Positions 19,300-27,436 of a stretch of DNA of 33,068 nucleotides are shown here, one piece after another; within the stretch, counting starts at the first letter, position 1, and each line of letters starts with the position of its first letter. The notes beneath the pieces were generated by a model that was given only the letters and a program-made list of their open reading frames with translations, was not told the DNA's origin and made no database searches. The translations under genes were made by a program, and so were the position numbers. Location: positions 1 through 33,068 of the forward strand of contig WRNP01000005.1 in assembly GCA_009776515.1 (NCBI GenBank). Direction: 5' to 3'. The stretch comes from Dehalococcoidia bacterium. GTDB taxonomy: Bacteria > Chloroflexota > Dehalococcoidia > Dehalococcoidales > UBA1222.

Positions 19300-19411
19300 A
19301 CACCATTGCATGGCGTTACGGATATCCCAGCTCCCTTCTTGCTGCGGCAATGTTATTATCATACTTGAGATAAAGCTGCACCGCCCTCGTCCGTTCTTGG
19401 TGGGAATGCAT
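19300..19411 (-). pseudogene. Decayed N-terminal fragment of an IS3-type transposase OrfA
   Basis: Minus-strand translation from the ATG at 19411 with AGGAGG at 19418-19423: MHSHQERTRAVQLYLKYDNNIAAARRELGYP*RHAM..., i.e. the IS3 OrfA HTH N-terminus pattern (RxxAVxLY...AAxxRELGYPSRxxL) broken by an in-frame stop, then diverging. The lower boundary is approximate. Confidence 0.65.
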
Positions 19412-19457
19412 GGACTGCCTCCTGTATATATTCGGTCCAGGATTCCGTCCGCACCCC

Positions 19458-19485
19458 CTATATCATCGCCAGTGGGATGATATAG
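19458..19485 (-). terminator. Perfect 10-bp hairpin that includes the stop codon of the DUF4143 gene
   Basis: CTATATCATC-(8 nt)-GATGATATAG; the stop codon (19458-19460) lies in one arm. Confidence 0.35.
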
Positions 19486-20678
19486 TTCTTTTCGTTAAGC
19501 TGGAGAACATTGTTGGCCAGGCAAATGATGCCGCCGTCGCCTATATTGACGCCCTTGATGTCGCTAAGCATGCCAAAAGACCTGATATCCCTTTCATCGG
19601 GCTCGGCTTTTATTTTTATCTCCATAGGATAAAGCGTGTTGTTCTCAAAGATCAGCAAATCAATTTCTTTCTTATTGCCATCCCTGAGAAAGTACAGATC
19701 CACTTCTTTCCCGGCATTTGTGTAGCTCTTCAGTATCTCCGAAACAACAAAGCTCTCAAAAAAGCTGCCGTTGTTTGCCCCAATGGACAAATTCTCAGCA
19801 GACATCCAGCGAGTTAGATAAGAGGCTAGACCGATGTCCAGAAAATGCAGTTTCGGTGTTTTGACCACTCTCTTGATTGCGTTATTGCTATAGGGCTTTA
19901 GCAAATATATGATTCCGCTTGTCTTCAAGATGGACAGCCATCTTTTAGCTGTCGGTACGCTTATTCCGATATCGCTTGCCAGCGAAGACAAGTTAAGCAA
20001 TTGTCCTGACATGGCTGCGCAGGCGGTCATGAATGCGTAGAAGCTGACCTCGTCTGCAACTTGTGTGAGCATGCGTACGTCACGTTCTATATAGCTCTTA
20101 ATATAGTCAGCGTAAAAATCTGCCCAATCATAATGCCTGTTCAATACAAGCTCGGGCAAACTGCCCCGATGGATCTTTTCCCAAATCTCAGGTATGCGGA
20201 GAACGGTTTTGTCGGCGTTGCGCGCCTTAAGATACTCAAAGGTCGGCATAAAGGGTTTATTCCAAGCCTCGCCGACCATTTCTCTCATGGATAACCCCAA
20301 TAGCTCCAAAATCCCAGCTCGCCCAGCCAAGCTTTCGGTAACATTTTTCATCAGCTCAAAACTTTGCGAGCCAGTAAGAAAGAATTCCCCCTTATTCCGG
20401 CCGTTGTCTAGATGAATCTTAATATAATGGAATATTTCTGGTGCATATTGCACTTCATCAACGAAAATAGGTGGGGGTGTGATATTGAAAAAAGTTGAAG
20501 GTGAATCAATGGCACGCCTCCTGATTGGCAGGTCATCAAGGGTGATTTTGGGAATATCCGGCTTAAGATTCTCAATCAGTGTGGTCTTCCCCACTTGCCT
20601 TGCCCCCGTGACAACGACCGCGCCTTTCACATCTGCGCGCCTTAATACAGCTTCTTCAATATGCCGCTTAAGATACAT
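19458..20678 (-). CDS. ATP-binding protein, AAA_14 / DUF4143 family
   Basis: 406 aa; VVTGARQVGKTTLIENL (Walker A), IFVDEVQYAP (Walker B), FLTGSQSFELM, winged-helix region, and C-terminal nuclease-like segment (FFESFVVSEI...EIDLLIFENNTLYPMEIKIK). Confidence 0.92.
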   Translation of the reverse strand: MYLKRHIEEAVLRRADVKGAVVVTGARQVGKTTLIENLKPDIPKITLDDLPIRRRAIDSPSTFFNITPPPIFVDEVQYAPEIFHYIKIHLDNGRNKGEFFLTGSQSFELMKNVTESLAGRAGILELLGLSMREMVGEAWNKPFMPTFEYLKARNADKTVLRIPEIWEKIHRGSLPELVLNRHYDWADFYADYIKSYIERDVRMLTQVADEVSFYAFMTACAAMSGQLLNLSSLASDIGISVPTAKRWLSILKTSGIIYLLKPYSNNAIKRVVKTPKLHFLDIGLASYLTRWMSAENLSIGANNGSFFESFVVSEILKSYTNAGKEVDLYFLRDGNKKEIDLLIFENNTLYPMEIKIKAEPDERDIRSFGMLSDIKGVNIGDGGIICLANNVLQLNEKNYIIPLAMI

Positions 20679-21099
20679 GGCCTGCCCTAATGATTACGTT
20701 AATGTTATAACCGATGTTAAAATAACATAAGGAAACGGCAGAGTCAAGCGTAAATCAATTTGTGGGTGCTGGTCTGAATTGATCGGTGGACATCCTCTGA
20801 TTTTAAATAAGAATTGGCCTTCAATAAGTCCCCATTTGCAATAAACCTGGCATCAATGCGGTTCACCTTGGGCTTGAGCGTCATGAATGCAAAACCAGCA
20901 GGTCTGCCCAGAAGACACAGCTCGCCTGCTATGCCAAAGAAAGCTTGCTGCGATTGTTAAAGAGTTCAGGGCACTCTACATCCATTTACCGATGCATTAT
21001 AGGCTGGAACCCAAGTGTTGACAATTGCGGACACTGGGTGCATAGTTTGTGTGGCGTTGGTAACCATTTCTGGCAATCTGTAAATGGAGGGAAGCGAAA

Positions 21100-22131
21100 A
21101 TGCCTGCATATACCTCAATAAAGAAAATCACAGATGGGTCTGAAAGAACCCGCATTGTAGAAAAACTTCTGGCGCTTCGCACTCAACTTGACCAGCAGAT
21201 TCCGGCTAAAACTGCTACCGATACACTTTTGCTTGCCACATGGAATATCCGCGAATTCGGTGATAATCGGCGCACGGAAAGTCTTCACTACTTGGCGGAA
21301 ATCGTTAGCCGGTTCGATTTGATTGCCGTGCAAGAAGTCGCATCCAATTTGGGTGGAATACAAAAGCTTGTTTCTCTGCTAGGCCACAATTGGGATTACA
21401 TTGTAACGGATAGCACGGAAGGTACGGCGGGTGGTGGTGAGCGCATGGCGTTCATCTACGACAGGTGTAAAGTTTTTTTCCGCAAAATGGCTGGGGAGTT
21501 TGTCTTGCCGAAAACAAAGCTTCTTGGAGAAGGGAAGCTTCAATTTGCGCGCACGCCATTCACCGTTGCTTTCCAAGCCGGTTGGTTTCGGTTTGTCTTG
21601 GTTACGGTTCATATACTATATGGCACGAGTAAAAAAGAAGACCCGCAACGTGTTGAAGAAATTTCTGCTGTTGCTAAATTCATTAAGGATCGCGCCAAGA
21701 AGGAAGATGAAAATTATATCCTGCTCGGTGATTTTAATATCTTCAACACCGGCGATGCTACTATGAAGGCGCTCGAAAAGCAAGGGTTTTATATTCCGGA
21801 TGCCATTCGCGAGCATCCATCAGATTTGGGCCAGACAATGCATTATGATCAGATAGCGTTTAAGCTGAAGATTGAGAATAATATGACTGTCTTCGCCGAG
21901 GGAAAGCAGCGGGCTGGGGCCTTTGATTTCACGGAGACGATTTATCCCCTGCGGGACCTAGATGTGTATCGTGGATATTTTGAGGAGAAAGTACTGGCCG
22001 GAAAAACAGAGAAACAGATCGAAAAATACTACCTGTCCACCTGGCGCACCTTTGAAATGTCTGACCACCTGCCGCTTTGGATTGAACTTAAAGTAGATTT
22101 TAGCAATCAGTATCTCGCAAAGATAAAATAA
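21100..22131 (+). CDS. Endonuclease/exonuclease/phosphatase (EEP) family protein
   Basis: 343 aa; LLATWNIREFG, LIAVQEV, YILLGDFNIF, and MSDHLPLWIEL, the ordered EEP fold motifs; GGAGGGAAG upstream of the ATG. Confidence 0.88.
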   Translation: MPAYTSIKKITDGSERTRIVEKLLALRTQLDQQIPAKTATDTLLLATWNIREFGDNRRTESLHYLAEIVSRFDLIAVQEVASNLGGIQKLVSLLGHNWDYIVTDSTEGTAGGGERMAFIYDRCKVFFRKMAGEFVLPKTKLLGEGKLQFARTPFTVAFQAGWFRFVLVTVHILYGTSKKEDPQRVEEISAVAKFIKDRAKKEDENYILLGDFNIFNTGDATMKALEKQGFYIPDAIREHPSDLGQTMHYDQIAFKLKIENNMTVFAEGKQRAGAFDFTETIYPLRDLDVYRGYFEEKVLAGKTEKQIEKYYLSTWRTFEMSDHLPLWIELKVDFSNQYLAKIK

Positions 22132-22318
22132 CATGAATAACTAGGATCAATGTTGGGCTCGGATGGCGAAGGCGGGATGCAGAGAATCGCAAAATAGATA
22201 CTTTAGTCATCCGTATCGCCTTTATCGGCTCAAATCTCCGCTCCCATTGCTCCCAAATATCAAGGGGGTAGTAACGAATATTACAATATAACCCCTTTTG
22301 TGTGAGGAGACTGAGCAA

Positions 22319-25300
22319 ATGGGCATCATAAAAAATAAACCCAACCTAAAACAGCTCTTGTTGGTACTGCTGATCGCCATATTGGTCGTAGCAATAGTGC
22401 TGGCTGGCACACCGCTACTCACCCAACCTAAAGTAAGCGCTGCCCCGGGTGATACCTATGCGGTACCTATGGTCTCAGCCGGAGGCAGTCATACGGTTGC
22501 CCTGCATAATGACGGCACCGTCTGGGCTTGGGGTTCTAACGAATACGGACAGTTGGGTAACAACTCCACCGCAGGCAGCCTGACCCCCGCACGGGTAGTT
22601 GGCCCGGGAGGGGTTGGTTTTCTCGCCGATATTATTGCCGTCTCAGCTGGAGATGCTCACACTGTGGCTCTCAAAGATGATGGCACCGTCTGGGCCTGGG
22701 GGGCTAATAATCACGGCCAATTGGGTAATAACTCCACCGCCGACAGTCTGACACCAGTGCAGGTAGTAGACCCCGACGACATCACCGGTTTTCTTGCCGA
22801 CATTGCTGCCATATCTGCCGGAGGCCTGTACACCGTAGCCCTTAAAGCTGATGGTACGGTATGGACCTGGGGAGCTAACAGCGATGGCCAATTGGGTAAC
22901 GACTCCTCTGCGGATAGCTGGATACCTGATCAGGTACGAGAGCCATGGGGAGGCGTCAATTACCTTACCGAAATCATCGCCATCTCGGCCGGATACGCTC
23001 ACACAATAGTCCTCAAAGAAGACGGTACTGTATGGGCCTGGGGACAGAATTATTATGGTCAGTTGGGTGATGGAACTACTACCAGCAGCAGTACTCCGGT
23101 ACAGGTAATCAACCCCATGGATGTCACCGGTTTCCTCACCGACATCGTTGCCGTATCGGCTGGATATTATCACACGGTAGCCCTAAAAGCTGACGGCACC
23201 GTATGGGCTTGGGGATATAATTTCTACGGTCAACTGGGCGATAGTACTGATGCTCATCGCTATTCACCAATACAGGTACCCGGTCTGCTCGAAGTGGCGG
23301 CCATCTCGGCCGGATATGCTCACACCGTAGCCCTTAAAGCTGATGGTACGGTATGGGCCTGGGGATTGAATAGCGCTGGCCAACTGGGTAACGATTCCTC
23401 TACTGATAGTTGGATACCTGATCAGGTACGAGAGCCTTGGGGAGGCGTCAATTACCTTACCGATATTATCGCCATCTCGGCCGGAGGTTATCATGCAATT
23501 GCCTTGAAGAGTGATGGTGCCGGCGAAGGCACCCTTTGGTCATGGGGAGATAATGATTTTGGTCAGCTTGGCGACGGTACTGCCGTAAACCGCCTTGCAC
23601 CTGTACAGGTTGTTTATTATAACTTTATCGCTGTCTCCGCCGGATATTCTCATACAATGGCCCTGAAATATGATGGCACGGTATGGGCTTGGGGATGGAA
23701 CAATTTAGGACAATTGGGCAATGGTTCTACTGCAAACAGTTTCAAGCCTGTACAGGTGCGCGGTCTGGGAGGCGCTGGTTTTCTGACTGATATAGTCACT
23801 GTCGCGGCTGGAAACTATTACACGGTGGCTCTGAAAGAAGACGGCACGGTATGGGCCTGGGGATATAACAGCCAAGGCCAACTGGGCGACGGCACTAATG
23901 GCGCAGGCGCAAACCGTAGCGTGCCAGTACGGGTTATCGACCCAACCGATGACACCGGTTTTTTGACCGGTATCATGGCTGTTGCGGCTGGTGTTAATAA
24001 CACAGTAGCCCTAAAGGAAGCTGGCACGGTATGGACATGGGGAGGAGGCCTGTTGGGAAATGGCACCACTGCGAGCAGTAGCGTGCCAGTACGGGTTATC
24101 GACCCAACCGATGACACCGGTTTTCTGACCGGTATCACTGCTGTTGCGACTGGGCAGGATCACACAGTAGCCCTAAAAGAAGATGGCACGGTATGGACAT
24201 GGGGATACAACTTCTATGGGCAGATTGGCGATGGCACTAATGGTGTAGGCACAAACCGCAACGTGCCCGTACAGGTTATCGACCCAACCGATGGCACCGG
24301 TTTTCTGACTGATATAGTCGCCGTCGCGGCTGGAAGCTATTACACGGTGGCTCTAAAAGAAGATGGCACGGTGTGTGCTTGGGGTTATAACAACTACGAC
24401 CAGTTGGGCGATGGTAACGGCGGCCTTGGCGTATATAGTAGCGTGCCAGTACAAGTTATCGATCCAACCGATGTCACCGGTTTTCTGAGCGGCATCATTG
24501 CTGTTGCGGCTGGACAGGATCACACAGTAGCCCTAAAAGAAGATGGCACAGTATGGGCTTGGGGACTGAACATTAACGGCCAACTGGGTGATGACACTGA
24601 GACAAATCGACTTGCGCCAGTTCAGGTACGCGGACCGGGCGGCGGTGGCTTTTTGACTGACATAGTGGCTATTGCGGCTGGAGTTAATCACACAATGGCC
24701 CTGAAGATTGATGGCACGGTATGGGGTTGGGGGCATAACCAATTTGGGCAGGCGACGGGTGATACAGGATATACCCACGTCCTTACGCCCACGCGGGTTT
24801 TCTCCCCTGCTCCCTTCACAGTATTGTTGGACATCACTCCTCCCATCGGTATCATCAGCTTCGTACTTAACGATTATGGCTCTTTCATCACCGCAAACAC
24901 TTTTGGGGTATTTCGCAAGAACACCACTTTTATCACCATAACAGCCCAAGACGATCTCTCTGGTATCAAATCCATTGCCTATCTTCTATCCGATAATGTC
25001 TACCTAGATGCAGCGGCTATGAGTAGCGTCATCTGGACATCTTATCCCAAAGACGGGTTCAGCATATCGGCCAACTACAGGGGTTTCGCCTATGCCCGCA
25101 TTGCCGACAAGGCAGATAACATAACCATTATCCGCTCTGATGGTTTGGTGGTATACACAGATAGCACTCCTGCTATCACATCGCTCAGTTATGTCTATGC
25201 TTCTGCTTCTGATCAAGATCTCGCGGTGACAATGAGCGGCAATACTATAGACAAAATCATGAACGGCGCCGTCACCCTCGTATTTGGCGTCGACTACACG

Positions 25301-26368
25301 GTAATGGGCGATGTCATTACCTTCAAAGCCGCTTATCTTGACAGTTTAAGCATTGACGATTACACCATTACCGTCTATTACAACCCCATGGGTGTAACTT
25401 ATGTAGATGCCCCAGGCAACGAAGCTCCCGATACCACCACCGTTAACCTGATGATATACCAGCCGTACGATGTTATCTATACCTATAGCGGCACTATTCC
25501 CCTGGGTGCCCCGGCTGTGCCGTCGCTAGAGAGCTTTGCTCCCAACACAATGGTTAGCGTAGCACCACCACCGACCCTATCTGGTTATACTTTCAGCGGG
25601 TGGAGTACTGCCTCAGCGGGGGTCAGTATCAGTGGTGGTAGTTTCTCCATGCCAACAAGTGATGTGGTTTTCACTGGCACGTGGATGCCAAACACTCCAA
25701 TCACCACGGCCACATCGACGACATCGACGCCCATCACTCCTCCCAATACCGTCATTCCCACCACTCCCGTTTCTTCTATTCCCACCACGGTGATCGTGAG
25801 TCCCACCCCTTCCGGTACTACTACCACACCGACTCCGTCAACCACGCCTACCACTGCCCCAACGAGTTCAACCACCTCGGCTATCTCAGCCACCCCACTG
25901 ATACAAGATCCCACTGAGACCGGCACTCTCCCAACAACGACCGCTATGGGTGGTAGCACCTCACCCACCACCACGACCGTAGCTCCCTCTACCACCCCGA
26001 ATACGAAGACCGGTGATGGCAACGATTACTGGGCCCTCCTTAACCTTATCCTGGCCATCTTGGGGGCTCTCCTGGCCGTAGGGGCTATTATCCGAGCTTT
26101 CTTCTGGCACGGTAAAAACGAAGACCGCTACGGTATAGAAGAAAAGAAGACCCGACTCATCTGGATCGCCATATCTGTCGTCCTGGCCATAATAGGTTTT
26201 GTGGTCTTCTTCTTAACCGAAGATATGAGTCTCCCAATGCGCTTCGTGGACATCTGGACCATCGTCAATGCCGTCATCCTCATAATCGGTATCATCAGTG
26301 TGATGCTGGTCTTCAAGCATGAGGAAAATGACGCAATGAAACCAGCCACTAACGGAAGAGGGGAATAA
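22319..26368 (+). CDS. Large secreted, membrane-anchored RCC1-repeat surface protein
   Basis: ATG at 22319 after GAGGAG (the track ORF starts at a TTG at 22298). Signal-peptide-like N-terminus (LKQLLLVLLIAILVVAIVLAG), 14 copies of [VI][SA]AG..HT.ALK.DGTVWAWG.N..GQLG, downstream Ig/X2/InlB-like modules, Thr/Pro/Ser linker and 3-TM C-terminus. Confidence 0.93.
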   Translation: MGIIKNKPNLKQLLLVLLIAILVVAIVLAGTPLLTQPKVSAAPGDTYAVPMVSAGGSHTVALHNDGTVWAWGSNEYGQLGNNSTAGSLTPARVVGPGGVGFLADIIAVSAGDAHTVALKDDGTVWAWGANNHGQLGNNSTADSLTPVQVVDPDDITGFLADIAAISAGGLYTVALKADGTVWTWGANSDGQLGNDSSADSWIPDQVREPWGGVNYLTEIIAISAGYAHTIVLKEDGTVWAWGQNYYGQLGDGTTTSSSTPVQVINPMDVTGFLTDIVAVSAGYYHTVALKADGTVWAWGYNFYGQLGDSTDAHRYSPIQVPGLLEVAAISAGYAHTVALKADGTVWAWGLNSAGQLGNDSSTDSWIPDQVREPWGGVNYLTDIIAISAGGYHAIALKSDGAGEGTLWSWGDNDFGQLGDGTAVNRLAPVQVVYYNFIAVSAGYSHTMALKYDGTVWAWGWNNLGQLGNGSTANSFKPVQVRGLGGAGFLTDIVTVAAGNYYTVALKEDGTVWAWGYNSQGQLGDGTNGAGANRSVPVRVIDPTDDTGFLTGIMAVAAGVNNTVALKEAGTVWTWGGGLLGNGTTASSSVPVRVIDPTDDTGFLTGITAVATGQDHTVALKEDGTVWTWGYNFYGQIGDGTNGVGTNRNVPVQVIDPTDGTGFLTDIVAVAAGSYYTVALKEDGTVCAWGYNNYDQLGDGNGGLGVYSSVPVQVIDPTDVTGFLSGIIAVAAGQDHTVALKEDGTVWAWGLNINGQLGDDTETNRLAPVQVRGPGGGGFLTDIVAIAAGVNHTMALKIDGTVWGWGHNQFGQATGDTGYTHVLTPTRVFSPAPFTVLLDITPPIGIISFVLNDYGSFITANTFGVFRKNTTFITITAQDDLSGIKSIAYLLSDNVYLDAAAMSSVIWTSYPKDGFSISANYRGFAYARIADKADNITIIRSDGLVVYTDSTPAITSLSYVYASASDQDLAVTMSGNTIDKIMNGAVTLVFGVDYTVMGDVITFKAAYLDSLSIDDYTITVYYNPMGVTYVDAPGNEAPDTTTVNLMIYQPYDVIYTYSGTIPLGAPAVPSLESFAPNTMVSVAPPPTLSGYTFSGWSTASAGVSISGGSFSMPTSDVVFTGTWMPNTPITTATSTTSTPITPPNTVIPTTPVSSIPTTVIVSPTPSGTTTTPTPSTTPTTAPTSSTTSAISATPLIQDPTETGTLPTTTAMGGSTSPTTTTVAPSTTPNTKTGDGNDYWALLNLILAILGALLAVGAIIRAFFWHGKNEDRYGIEEKKTRLIWIAISVVLAIIGFVVFFLTEDMSLPMRFVDIWTIVNAVILIIGIISVMLVFKHEENDAMKPATNGRGE
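22472..24834 (+). repeat. 14 tandem RCC1-type coding repeats (about 50-60 codons each)
   Basis: Counted by eye from the translation: each unit begins [IV][SA][AT]G and carries the (D)GTVWAWG...GQLG core. Fourteen units would fit two seven-bladed propellers. Confidence 0.88.
26026..26365 (+). repeat. Second copy of the C-terminal 3-TM coding module (paralogous to about 152-470)
   Basis: Nucleotide stretches such as TGGGCCCTCCTTAACCT, GAAGAAAAGAAGACCCG, GTCCTGGCCATAATAGGTTT and GAGTCTCCCAAT are shared in the same order and frame. Confidence 0.85.
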
Positions 26369-26550
26369 GAGTCATGTATGTCGGTTCCCCTATTCCCAGG
26401 GCAGGGCCAAACAATTCTTTCTCCACTGACAGTTCCCTACATATTTCAGCATACTGTTTTTGGCTTCCCATACAAAACAGCGGAGAGCACTATAAGATTT
26501 CCATGTCATAATATAGCCCTCGACGGCATAACGGCGAGGAAAGGGCAGCA

Positions 26551-27141
26551 ATGTTGAAGAGCGTGTTGTCACTTCTCTTGGCGCAGATATTGCTCATTGC
26601 GCCCTTCGGGTGCTCCATGAGCGTCACGCCTAGCGCCACAATTGAGGTCAAAGATTTCTATATTATTTATGAAAGAGATCCATCTGACAGTATCGCGTTC
26701 ATTGAATGGGACCAGTTTGGCAATGCCATCTCTATAACTAGTAAACCCGAGAATCAATTCAAGGTTTTGCTGGATACAAAGAATAATATTCTAGGTAGAG
26801 TATTTGATTTGCAAGGTCAACAATACGCCTACATCAGTATCCATATGCCCCCTGAAGATTTGCAGGCTATCTACGACGCTGTTATCAAGTATGATATCAA
26901 ATCACTCAGTAGCCCCGATGTGCTGAGCCCCGATGAGTGGGTATTATATGGGAATGGGTATTATCGAATCACGTTTTTCCTTGAGGGCGAGGTATATTCA
27001 GTTACTTATCGTGAGCGCGTAATTTACTCAATGCAGCCAGCATATCAGAATTTGCGTTCATTCCATACTGTGTTGAATTATTACTACAAAAATACTGATG
27101 AATATAAGAGTTTTCCGCCGGTGATGACCACGGCAGCGTAA
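26551..27141 (+). CDS. Hypothetical secreted protein, possibly a lipoprotein
   Basis: 196 aa; hydrophobic N-terminus MLKSVLSLLLAQILLIAPFGCS with a Cys at a weakly lipobox-like position; no recognised domain. Confidence 0.65.
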   Translation: MLKSVLSLLLAQILLIAPFGCSMSVTPSATIEVKDFYIIYERDPSDSIAFIEWDQFGNAISITSKPENQFKVLLDTKNNILGRVFDLQGQQYAYISIHMPPEDLQAIYDAVIKYDIKSLSSPDVLSPDEWVLYGNGYYRITFFLEGEVYSVTYRERVIYSMQPAYQNLRSFHTVLNYYYKNTDEYKSFPPVMTTAA

Positions 27142-27436
27142 CCCGACGGCGCCATGTGGTTTGAATGGGGTATGTGTGCTTTCGTTTTCATCCGGCTCAG
27201 CCCACACAGGCTATACCAGGCAAGCAAAATAGTTGTGTTTGGTATCAGTGGTGATGCGCTCGCATCACATCAATGCTGACTACGGACAAATATTTATCGC
27301 CGGAATTCGGCCTTGCTCTGGTATGCCCGCAGCATCTGCTTTGCACTGGCGGCAGTGGGGAAATTGCCGGGTATATTGCCCATGATTTTGTTCGCACCTC
27401 TTGGGTCAAACAGTAGCGACGCGTGGCTTGATGAGG

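Noticed and set aside
20700-21100. Possible pseudogene in the gap between the DUF4143 and EEP genes (a minus frame reads GFAFMTLKPKVNRIDARFIANGDLLKANSYLKSEDVHRSIQT)
   Set aside because: No recognised family and no start; needs a translated database search before any claim.
22472-24834. Periodic repeats that could be mistaken for a CRISPR or other non-coding repeat array
   Set aside because: Repeats are in frame, 150-180 bp long, degenerate at codon third positions and encode RCC1 blades.
25585-26022. 145-aa Val/Gly-rich minus-strand ORF
   Set aside because: Antisense translation of the Thr/Pro linker codons of the RCC1 protein; composition artefact.
27251-27268. GTGATGCG-CT-CGCATCAC palindrome
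   Set aside because: Short, 2-nt loop, no U tract; compatible with chance.
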